In this document: positions 7,775 to 14,762 of the stretch, in pieces
Numbering within the stretch: position 1 is the stretch's first letter
Layout: each line of letters starts with the position of its first letter
Origin: Flavobacterium sp. Root935
Lineage (GTDB): Bacteria > Bacteroidota > Bacteroidia > Flavobacteriales > Flavobacteriaceae
DNA: 64,000 nucleotides
Direction: 5' to 3'
Assembly: GCF_001429295.1 (NCBI RefSeq)
Contig: NZ_LMJL01000012.1
Span: 716,629-780,628, forward strand
Position numbers and translations under genes: made by a program
The notes under the pieces: model-generated
Database searches by the model: none
Told to the model about the DNA's origin: nothing
What the model saw: only the letters and a program-made list of their open reading frames with translations

Positions 7775-8680
7775 TTGAAAACAAAAATTTTATTTTTTCT
7801 TCTGACTTGTGTTTCATTAAACGCTTTTGCTCAGGAGGAAATTCCAGTACAAAAATACGCTGCTCATAATAAAGGAAAATTCTTTGTGATGTGGGGTGGA
7901 AATAGAGAGAGCTACTCAAAATCTGATGTAAACTTTAGAGGTAAAGATTACAACTTTACAGTTGAGAATATGGCAGCTCATGACAAACCAAAAGGATGGC
8001 ATGTTGATTATGTTAATCCTGCAAATATGACTATTCCACAAACCAATTTGAGATTAGGTTATTTTTTTAGTGATCATTACAGTGTTACAATTGGTGTTGA
8101 CCACATGAAATATGTAATGGCGCAGAATCAAATTGCAAACGTAAACGGAAGCATTAATTTACCTGCCGATGATCCAGCTTCAATTTACAATGGTAATTAC
8201 AACAATACTCCTGTCGATATTTCTCAGGGAGGAGCTAAAGAAGGTGGTTATGGCAATGGCGAAATAAATGTAAATGGTCCAGCTTTTTTAATGTATGAAC
8301 ATACTGATGGTTTGAATTACATTAATACTGAGGTAGCGAGATTTGATGATATTTCAAAATGGTTTGGATTGCCAAATATTGATAAAGTTCAGATTAATTT
8401 AACTGAAGGTTTAGGGGCTGGAGTTTTATATCCTAAAACCAATACAACACTTTTAGGAAAAGAACGTCATGATGATTTTCATGTTTCTGGTTATGGTGTT
8501 TCTGCAAAAGCTGGTTTAAATATCACCTTTTTTAAACATTTCTACGTTCAAGGAGAGTTAAAAGGTGGTTACATCAACATGCCAGATATTAAAACTACAA
8601 CAAGTCCTGAAGATAAAGCTTCGCAGCACTTTACTTATTTCCAACGTATTATTGCTGTTGGAGGTATTTTTAGAATCTAA
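7775..8680 (+). CDS. Secreted beta-rich, probably outer-membrane protein
   Basis: The product is 301 residues, with TTG as start codon and a signal peptide ending at AFAQ (about residue 19). The mature part has alternating amphipathic strands (for example NLRLGYFFSDHYSVTIGVDHMKY and FHVSGYGVSAKAGLNITFF) and ends in an aromatic-rich strand (YFQRIIAVGGIFRI), as outer-membrane beta-barrels do. No family was recognised. The nearest upstream ATG would be inside kdsA and would lack the signal peptide, so TTG at 7775 is the best start. It is followed by a terminator. Confidence 0.6.
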   Translation: MKTKILFFLLTCVSLNAFAQEEIPVQKYAAHNKGKFFVMWGGNRESYSKSDVNFRGKDYNFTVENMAAHDKPKGWHVDYVNPANMTIPQTNLRLGYFFSDHYSVTIGVDHMKYVMAQNQIANVNGSINLPADDPASIYNGNYNNTPVDISQGGAKEGGYGNGEINVNGPAFLMYEHTDGLNYINTEVARFDDISKWFGLPNIDKVQINLTEGLGAGVLYPKTNTTLLGKERHDDFHVSGYGVSAKAGLNITFFKHFYVQGELKGGYINMPDIKTTTSPEDKASQHFTYFQRIIAVGGIFRI

Positions 8681-8704
8681 TATTTCGCGAAAATATATTT
8701 GTAA

Positions 8705-8740
8705 AATAGCTGTCAATTTATTTGGCAGCTATTTTTTTTA
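8705..8740 (+). terminator. Rho-independent terminator
   Basis: AATAGCTG/CAGCTATT arms with an extension across one G-T wobble, loop ATTTAT, followed by eight T. It separates the OMP-like gene from the YiiX-type gene. Confidence 0.8.
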
Positions 8741-8745
8741 TTATT

Positions 8746-8764
8746 TACTTTGCAATTCAAAGTA
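8746..8764 (+). promoter_or_regulatory. Promoter with inverted repeat (copy 1)
   Basis: TACTTTG and CAAAGTA form a perfect inverted repeat around CAATT. The TTTACTTTG part resembles a -7 element. A nearly identical block lies before the Coq4-like gene at 9510-9526, about 30 bases from the start in both cases. Confidence 0.5.
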
Positions 8765-8780
8765 CTTTAAATCATTCTTT

Positions 8781-9455
8781 ATGAAAAGTAAAAAATTTCT
8801 ATTTCCGTTAATCACATTACTCATCAGTTTTGGGTGTGCGCTGTTTATTTCCTTAAAAGTTTTTCCTAACAATCCGTTTACGGGAAATAAGCAAGAAAAA
8901 ACAGCACGTAGTAAGTTTAAAGATGGTGATCTTATTTTTCAAACTTCAGAATCAAAACAATGTGAAGCGGTTCGTATAGCAACTAATTCGAAGTTTTCGC
9001 ACTGCGGCATTATTTATGACATAAACGGAAAATGGTTTGTTTTTGAAGCTGTTCAACCTGTGAAACTTACACCACTTGAAGATTGGATTAAACATGGAAG
9101 AAACAGTAAATATGTTGTGAAAAGATTAAAAAATGAAAGTATTTTGAAGCCTGAGGTTTTACAAAAAATGAAAGACTACAGTCAGCAGTTTGATGGCAAA
9201 GAATATGATGCTTATTTTGAATGGAAAGACAATCGAATTTATTGTTCTGAATTAATCTGGAAAATCTATAAAAACGCAGCTGGAATTGAATTGTCTAAAC
9301 TTAGAGAATTGAAAGACTTTAACTTAACCGATCCAAGAGTTCAAAAAATATTGAAAGAACGTTATGGCAATGAGATTCCGTTAGAAGAAAAAGTCGTTGC
9401 CCCTTCTGATCTTGCTGATTCTAATTTACTGAAAACTGTAGTAGACACTTATTAA
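8781..9455 (+). CDS. YiiX/YaeF-type NlpC/P60-like amidase
   Basis: This is a circularly permuted papain-like hydrolase of 224 residues. After an N-terminal hydrophobic segment (about 6-26, signal or anchor) it has DGDLIFQTSES, KFSHCGIIY with the expected catalytic His74, and RIYCSELIWK with the expected nucleophile Cys154. That order (His before Cys) defines the permuted YiiX/YaeF group, whose members cut peptidoglycan peptides or lipid-amide bonds. The ATG at 8781 was chosen over upstream in-frame starts because those run through a terminator and the end of the previous gene. A promoter with an inverted repeat lies 17-35 bases upstream. Confidence 0.8.
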   Translation: MKSKKFLFPLITLLISFGCALFISLKVFPNNPFTGNKQEKTARSKFKDGDLIFQTSESKQCEAVRIATNSKFSHCGIIYDINGKWFVFEAVQPVKLTPLEDWIKHGRNSKYVVKRLKNESILKPEVLQKMKDYSQQFDGKEYDAYFEWKDNRIYCSELIWKIYKNAAGIELSKLRELKDFNLTDPRVQKILKERYGNEIPLEEKVVAPSDLADSNLLKTVVDTY

Positions 9456-9464
9456 AAATATAAA

Positions 9465-9498
9465 AAAAAAGCTAGTCGATATTCTTTCTAGCTTTTTT
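9465..9498 (+). terminator. Rho-independent terminator
   Basis: AAAAAAGCTAG and CTAGCTTTTTT pair around a 12-base loop, after the YiiX-type gene. Confidence 0.75.
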
Positions 9499-9509
9499 AT
9501 TTCATTCTT

Positions 9510-9526
9510 TACTTTGAAATTCAAAG
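9510..9526 (+). promoter_or_regulatory. Promoter with inverted repeat (copy 2)
   Basis: TACTTTG at 9510-9516 overlaps the perfect palindrome CTTTGAA-A-TTCAAAG (9512-9526). The block and the following ACTTT-AAAT match the copy at 8746. The alignment favours the ATG at 9546 as the start of the next gene. Confidence 0.5.
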
Positions 9527-9545
9527 AACTTTTAAAATGCATTTT

Positions 9546-10001
9546 ATGAGAGATTATTTAATAGAAAAATTGTATGAATGTTCTAAAAAGCCTTATCAAA
9601 AATATTTCAAGAAAAATGAACCTTGGAAAATTGATAAAACCAAATTAATGGATTTTCCCGAAGAAAGCTTAGGATATGGATTGGGCGGTTTTCTTCATAA
9701 CAATCATTTTGATATTCAAGAAAAATTGGAAGATCACGACATTATTCATGTTTTGACTAATACAGGAGTTTCTGTCTATGAAGAAATCGGAATGCAGTAT
9801 TATTTATTTGGAAATGGAAAGAGAAGCTTGTATCTGTATATGGTAATTCTAACTGGAACTATCTTTTATCCAAAGCGAATAAACTACTTCTTTCAGCAAT
9901 ATAAAAGGGGCAGAAAAGCGCTGTCATTTCATTATTTGGATTTTTCAAAGATGCTGTTTATGCCCATAAAATCTATTCAACAAACTTTTAATATTTATTA
10001 A
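9546..10001 (+). CDS. Coq4-like protein
   Basis: The product has 151 residues from this start; an ATG at 9537 would add three. The central part LGYGLGGFLHNNHFDIQEKLEDHDIIHVLTNTG with the later EEIGMQYY segment follows the Coq4 pattern HDxxHxxxG...E, a metal-binding motif of the ubiquinone-biosynthesis scaffold/decarboxylase Coq4. Flavobacteria normally use menaquinone, so a role in ubiquinone synthesis is doubtful. There is no signal peptide. A short membrane-protein gene follows after one base and is probably co-transcribed. Confidence 0.6.
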   Translation: MRDYLIEKLYECSKKPYQKYFKKNEPWKIDKTKLMDFPEESLGYGLGGFLHNNHFDIQEKLEDHDIIHVLTNTGVSVYEEIGMQYYLFGNGKRSLYLYMVILTGTIFYPKRINYFFQQYKRGRKALSFHYLDFSKMLFMPIKSIQQTFNIY

Positions 10002-10002
10002 A

Positions 10003-10308
10003 ATGAAAACAATTAACGAACAACCTTTCAAGGAAAAACAATCTCTAGAATTAACGATTGGTTCATTTGTAATTACTACATTCTTGTTTGCATTATATAT
10101 TATTTCCAACGAGGATCCAACTGTTTTAGTTATTGCCTGGCCATTTGCTTTAGCGGCAATAATTGTTAATGCAATTATGTTTATTCATCTGGCAGAAAAA
10201 TTTCTTCATTTACCGCAACAGCGAAAAGAAATAGGTTTTAAAATCTTGCTACTGCTTTCTAATATTCCGATAACCTTTTTGTACTATTTGATTGTGATGA
10301 AATCTTGA
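10003..10308 (+). CDS. Small membrane protein with three helices
   Basis: The 101-residue product has three hydrophobic segments (about 20-36, 44-66 and 80-98). It starts one base after the Coq4-like stop, so the two are likely translated from one mRNA. No family or motif was recognised. Confidence 0.6.
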   Translation: MKTINEQPFKEKQSLELTIGSFVITTFLFALYIISNEDPTVLVIAWPFALAAIIVNAIMFIHLAEKFLHLPQQRKEIGFKILLLLSNIPITFLYYLIVMKS

Positions 10309-10327
10309 TTCTGAAAGTTTAATTCAT

Positions 10328-10363
10328 AAAAAAAGCTATAAGTGTAAACTCATAGCTTTTTTT
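10328..10363. terminator. Bidirectional terminator between convergent genes
   Basis: AAAAGCTAT and ATAGCTTTT arms with A tract on the left and T tract on the right serve both the plus-strand membrane gene and the minus-strand M28 peptidase. Confidence 0.8.
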
Positions 10364-10381
10364 ATAATGCATTTTAAAATC

Positions 10382-11773
10382 TTAATTTGCTTTTTTAATG
10401 TCAATTCCGTTTTGGTCTAACAAATAGATTAGCGAAGTCATTGTTGCCGCTCCAAGCTCTAGCTCTCTTTTATTGATAGCATCAAACTTGTCATTTGCCG
10501 CATGATGATAATCGAAATAACGCTGTGAGTCTGGTTTTAAACCTGCTTTAACAATTGCCTGCGAAGTTAAATGACTAATATCTGAACCTGCGTGGCCAAT
10601 TGTAAAACTATGTACTAAATAGGGCTCAAAAAGATCTTTGTATCCTTGAATTTTTTTCAAATTAGCATCATCTGCTTCAATTGAAAACCCTCTTGGTGAA
10701 AATCCGCCAGAATCACTTTCTAAAGCAAAAATGTGGTTTTCATTTTTTTGTTTTGATACTTTTTCATATTCAGCACCACCTTTTCCGCCATTTTCTTCGT
10801 TCATAAACAATACCACACGAATAGTATTCTTCGGTTTGTAGTTTAAGTTTTTTAAAATTCTGATAACTTCCATACTTTGCACTACTCCTGCTCCATCGTC
10901 ATGAGAACCATCTGCCAAATCCCAAGAATCTAAATGTCCGCCAACTACCATGATATTTTCTGGACTAACCGTTCCAGTCAATTCTCCAATCACATTATAA
11001 GATAATGCGTCTGGTAAAGTTTCACAAGATTGTTTGAAATAAAACTTTAAAGCTGGATTTACTCTTAAAGATTTACTCAACAATTCTGCTCCATTTGTAC
11101 TTATCGCTGCTGTTGGAATATATTGCTCTTTTGGTAAGTCACCATAACTTTGTGCACCTGTATGAGGAAAATCGTCTAATCTTAAATTCATTGAACGAAC
11201 GATCGTTCCTACCGCTCCTAGTTTTGCAGCTTCTTTTGCTCCTGCATATCTTTGGTCAACACATGCTCCATAAGAAGTAAAAGTTTCAATATTTTCAGGG
11301 TTCATTGGTCTGTTGTAAAAAACAATTTTCCCTTTTACTTTATCTGCTCCTAATTCAGCTAATTCTTTAATTCCCTGCACTTCGATTATCTCTGCAGTAA
11401 TCCCAGTTTTTGGAGTTGCTACAGAACCTCCTAAAGCACAAATTGGCACTACAGTTTTTATTTTTCCGTCTAAGATGTAGGCTGTTTCTTTTTCACCTCT
11501 AACCCAATGCGGCACCATAACTTCCTGAAGATATACTTTATCTAACCCGAGTGATTCTAATTGTCTTTTTGTGTAATCGACAGCCAGTTCAGCTCCTTTA
11601 GAACCCGATAATCGAGCTCCAATATCATTAGAAAGATATTCCAGCCAAGTGTAACATTTTGCTTCGGTTAAAGCTTTCTTATAAAATAATTTGATGTTTT
11701 TTTCGTCATTTGACTGAGCAGACGACAGCAATCCGTTTAAAACTAAAGCAGTTAAAAGAATCGTTTTTTTCAT
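10382..11773 (-). CDS. Secreted M28-family zinc metallopeptidase with PA domain
   Basis: This is a 463-residue protein with a signal peptide (cleavage near LSSAQ, residue 20). An inserted PA domain spans about residues 115-245. The M28 catalytic domain follows, with H280-x-D282 (VVGGHLDSWD), D292 in GSHDDGAG, E326/E327 in MNEENGG, D354 in ESDSGG and H423/H424 in DYHHAAND, which together give the two-zinc site and catalytic glutamate. Relatives are aminopeptidases or carboxypeptidases (plasma glutamate carboxypeptidase type). It is full-length, monocistronic, and bounded by terminators on both sides. Confidence 0.9.
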   Translation of the reverse strand: MKKTILLTALVLNGLLSSAQSNDEKNIKLFYKKALTEAKCYTWLEYLSNDIGARLSGSKGAELAVDYTKRQLESLGLDKVYLQEVMVPHWVRGEKETAYILDGKIKTVVPICALGGSVATPKTGITAEIIEVQGIKELAELGADKVKGKIVFYNRPMNPENIETFTSYGACVDQRYAGAKEAAKLGAVGTIVRSMNLRLDDFPHTGAQSYGDLPKEQYIPTAAISTNGAELLSKSLRVNPALKFYFKQSCETLPDALSYNVIGELTGTVSPENIMVVGGHLDSWDLADGSHDDGAGVVQSMEVIRILKNLNYKPKNTIRVVLFMNEENGGKGGAEYEKVSKQKNENHIFALESDSGGFSPRGFSIEADDANLKKIQGYKDLFEPYLVHSFTIGHAGSDISHLTSQAIVKAGLKPDSQRYFDYHHAANDKFDAINKRELELGAATMTSLIYLLDQNGIDIKKAN

Positions 11774-11871
11774 AGTTTCTATAGTAATTTGGAGTTTATT
11801 CTGCCTTTGGCATGTTCACAAAGGAACAAAATTCTTAAGAGTTAAGAAGCTATTTTTTCAACCTTTTCTCA

Positions 11872-11917
11872 AAAAAAAACTCCAATTGCAAATTCTTCAA
11901 TTTGCAATCGGAGCTTT
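11872..11917 (-). terminator. Terminator after the GH43 gene
   Basis: On the minus strand, GCTCCGATTGCAAATT pairs with AATTTGCAATTGGAG around a short loop and runs into nine T. It ends the phosphodiesterase-GH43 transcript. Confidence 0.8.
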
Positions 11918-11938
11918 TAAATATTTAATAAATAAAGA

Positions 11939-13858
11939 TTATTTTACTTCGATAATCTTATTTTTTGTTCCAATACCGTTTTCATTAAAAGGCTCAATTG
12001 TAAAATAATATTTTGTGCCTTTATCTAAACCTCTAAAATCGTATGAACTGTCTCCATAAACCATAATGCTATTGTATAATTTATCTGGAGAAATTCCGTA
12101 ATAAATATTATACCCAATTGCATCATTTTGTTTTTTCCAAGTAATCATTGCATTTCTAGAATCTGCTTTGTTTCTATCCACTTTAAAAGAAGCAACTGCT
12201 TTTGGTTTTGTGGCTAAACCATTTCCAAAAACCCTGAAATCAGAAATTGCGAATAATCCAGAAGCGTTATGAATGTTTTCCATTTTGATATAACGCGCTT
12301 TAATCGCTTTTGTAAGCTCTACATAATCATGTGGTACATCTTTATCGTTTTTAGATTTATCTACAACCAGAGTCCAATTAACAGCATCATCAGACATGAA
12401 TATCTTGTATTGATAATAAATATCCATTGCTTTATTGAATTGAGTTGCTTTATGATCTGCATAATTAATCTGCAAAGCATTAATTTCCATTTGTCTTCCT
12501 AAATCCATTTGAAGCCATTCTCCTGGATTACTCGTTTTAGAAGACCAATAGGTTTGAATGTTTTCATCTGTAAGGTTATCAGGTCCGTAACAGAACTTCT
12601 CGTATACTTTTTTGCCTCCGTTATCCATTCTGTGTGTTTCTACTTCCATACATTCTTCTGAAGAAGAAACTGTTACTGGTTTCTTATACGAAAGCAACAT
12701 CCAGCCTGATGAAGCTCCTTTTGTCTGATCACGCTGACTTGTTGGAAGAACAATAGGAAAATCTCCGTAAGAGGTAATAGAATACATAACATCATCTTTA
12801 TCGAATCCAGCAGGAAACATATCTATACGGCGCTCAAAACGATCTTTAATAGAGATTTTACAAGTTCCAGTATTCCAATAATTACCATAATTATCTGAAA
12901 AAGTATTTCCGTGTCCAGCTCCAATCACAAATCCGCCTGGCTTGTAAGACATTGGATTGTGCTTTTGGTATGTAAAAGGCCCAAGCGGATTATCACCTAC
13001 ATGAACTCCATTTGCATACCCTTTAAATTCAGTTGCTGGCGCGCCATACTGCATGTAATATTTTCCGTTATGTTTGGTCATCCAAGCTCCTTCAATAAAA
13101 TTTCCCCAAGGTGCTGGTTCCATATCATTATTTGGTCCGAAACGTTCCCAGCCGTGAGCTGAAGGTTCTAAAACTGTAACTTCTTTTATTTGCCCATACG
13201 GACGCTGAATATCTTCTACTTCTGTTGCTTTGTATAATTTAGCATAATCAGCCTGATTTCCTTTTGGAAGCCAAGTTTTATAATCAACCTCAACACCTAC
13301 AAGAGGCAGTTTTCCGCTAGAACCATAATACATATAGACTTTTTTATCATCATCCTGAAAAATTGCAGGATCCCAAGTCGGCAGCATTGCTTTATCAACG
13401 TGACGTGTCCATCTTCCTGATTTTGGATCGGCAGTTTTCCAAATCGGATGATCTCTTTTCCAAGTTGAACCTACATAAAATAAAGTGTCGTTTACAACCC
13501 AAGCTGCTGGAGCGCATTGGTCATCATCGCCTGGCTGTCTTTGGAAACTTCCATAAACAAAATTCCAATCAGACATATCTTTACTCCAAAAGAAACCTGC
13601 CTGATTTGTCGCAAATAAATAGTATTCGCCTTTATACGTAATAATTACAGGATCTGCACTGGAACGGCGTGATTCTGGAATTCCGTTGTGATTATGAGTT
13701 GTGTAATTGTACCCAATATTAATTGGATTACAATAGGTTGTTGCTGGTTTGTTAGGATCAAACCATTCTGTTTTACCTAAATTTTGCGCCAATAAATTGT
13801 GACTAAAAAGTATCACAAATAAAATTGACAAGGTCATCAGTTTATATATCTTTTTCAT
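11939..13858 (-). CDS. GH43-type glycosidase with discoidin and FN3-like domains
   Basis: This is a 639-residue secreted enzyme (signal peptide to LLAQ, residue 25). The N-terminal five-blade propeller (about 40-390) shows the three expected catalytic acids: D69 in SSADPVI (base), D163 in TWDPAIF (pKa modulator) and E256 in FIEGAWM (acid). A discoidin/F5-8C-like carbohydrate-binding domain follows (about 405-545, LGRQMEINALQINYAD) and then a fibronectin type III domain (about 550-639). GH43 enzymes mostly cut arabinosides, xylosides or galactans; the exact linkage cannot be told. It starts 28 bases after the phosphodiesterase gene and forms a two-gene unit with it at the end of PUL 1. Confidence 0.85.
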   Translation of the reverse strand: MKKIYKLMTLSILFVILFSHNLLAQNLGKTEWFDPNKPATTYCNPINIGYNYTTHNHNGIPESRRSSADPVIITYKGEYYLFATNQAGFFWSKDMSDWNFVYGSFQRQPGDDDQCAPAAWVVNDTLFYVGSTWKRDHPIWKTADPKSGRWTRHVDKAMLPTWDPAIFQDDDKKVYMYYGSSGKLPLVGVEVDYKTWLPKGNQADYAKLYKATEVEDIQRPYGQIKEVTVLEPSAHGWERFGPNNDMEPAPWGNFIEGAWMTKHNGKYYMQYGAPATEFKGYANGVHVGDNPLGPFTYQKHNPMSYKPGGFVIGAGHGNTFSDNYGNYWNTGTCKISIKDRFERRIDMFPAGFDKDDVMYSITSYGDFPIVLPTSQRDQTKGASSGWMLLSYKKPVTVSSSEECMEVETHRMDNGGKKVYEKFCYGPDNLTDENIQTYWSSKTSNPGEWLQMDLGRQMEINALQINYADHKATQFNKAMDIYYQYKIFMSDDAVNWTLVVDKSKNDKDVPHDYVELTKAIKARYIKMENIHNASGLFAISDFRVFGNGLATKPKAVASFKVDRNKADSRNAMITWKKQNDAIGYNIYYGISPDKLYNSIMVYGDSSYDFRGLDKGTKYYFTIEPFNENGIGTKNKIIEVK

Positions 13859-13886
13859 TGTTAGATTTTTTTGGTAGGTTCTAAGA

Positions 13887-14675
13887 TTATTTTTTAAGAT
13901 TTAATCTTTCCTTTAGAAGTTCAGGTTCATTCGTCGTTATATAATTGAATTTATGCTCAATAATCCAATCCATATCTGCAGCTTCATTCACTGTCCAAGC
14001 ATTTAGGATAATTTTGTTGTCTTTTGCTTCTTGTATCCATTCTGGATGTTTTTGAAAAACTGAATAATGATAATCTACACCATTAATCTTATCTGCTTGT
14101 ACTTCTTTTGGTGATTTATTCCCTTCTAAATATTGTAAAGAAGTTTTGGCATCAACCATTCTAATTTGTTTTAGAATATCATAATCAAAACTTATGTAGC
14201 AGGTATTTTTATCTGCTTTAAGTTTTTTAATAGTTTCGACTGTCAATAACGCTGTCTTTTTCCCTCTTTCCTTACTTATTTCTGAAGGTTTTATTTCGCA
14301 GACCAAAAGAGTTTGTTTGTTGTTTCTTTTCCCTTCTGAAATATATTCATGCAATGTTGGAAGTTTCTCTCCATTGGAAAGTTTAAATTTGATCAAATCT
14401 GCATAATTGGTTTCTTCAATCAGCATTTTGTTGTAATGTGCATCATGATTGATAACAAGAGAATCATCTGCAGTTCTCCAAACATCGAATTCTGAACCTG
14501 GTAATTTTAAATCAATTGCATGTCTCAATGATGCAATAGAATTTTCTGGCAGGTTATTTTTTTTCCATGCACCGCGATGTGCTACAATTGCATTTTTTTG
14601 TGAATTGCAAGAAGAAAAAGCAATCAGCATTGAGAATAAAAAAATCGAGCGGGATATTTTAAACGTATTCATCAT
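13887..14675 (-). CDS. Glycerophosphodiester phosphodiesterase lipoprotein
   Basis: From the ATG at 14675 the product has 262 residues and a lipoprotein signal (FSMLIAFSSC). An upstream in-frame start at 14747 would place a terminator inside the gene and hide this signal, so it was rejected. The GDPD signatures are IVAHRGAWKKNNLPENSIASL (HRG with PEN), a metal-binding E-x-D in GSEFDVWRT, INHDAHYNK with the second histidine, and LVCEIKP. Such enzymes split glycerol phosphate from glycerophosphodiesters. Being an exported lipoprotein next to a GH144/GH3 operon, it might remove phosphoglycerol groups from substituted glucans. That is inference. Confidence 0.85.
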   Translation of the reverse strand: MMNTFKISRSIFLFSMLIAFSSCNSQKNAIVAHRGAWKKNNLPENSIASLRHAIDLKLPGSEFDVWRTADDSLVINHDAHYNKMLIEETNYADLIKFKLSNGEKLPTLHEYISEGKRNNKQTLLVCEIKPSEISKERGKKTALLTVETIKKLKADKNTCYISFDYDILKQIRMVDAKTSLQYLEGNKSPKEVQADKINGVDYHYSVFQKHPEWIQEAKDNKIILNAWTVNEAADMDWIIEHKFNYITTNEPELLKERLNLKK

Positions 14676-14714
14676 AACCGTAGTTAAAAAATTACAAAAA
14701 AGGTTTTTCAGTTT

Positions 14715-14742
14715 AAAAAAAAGCCCTCCAAATGAAGGGCTT
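14715..14742 (-). terminator. Terminator after the GH3 gene of PUL 1
   Basis: On the minus strand, AAGCCCT pairs with AGGGCTT around TCATTTGG, followed by eight T. It separates the GH144-esterase-GH3 transcript from the phosphodiesterase-GH43 unit. Confidence 0.8.
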
Positions 14743-14762
14743 CTCACTAATCAATAAACCAA

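Noticed and set aside
8565..8780. N-terminal extension of the YiiX-type gene
   Set aside because: It covers the end of the OMP-like gene, a terminator and a promoter; the ATG at 8781 gives a proper signal or anchor segment.
14676..14747. N-terminal extension of the phosphodiesterase gene
   Set aside because: It includes the GH3 terminator and would bury the lipoprotein signal.
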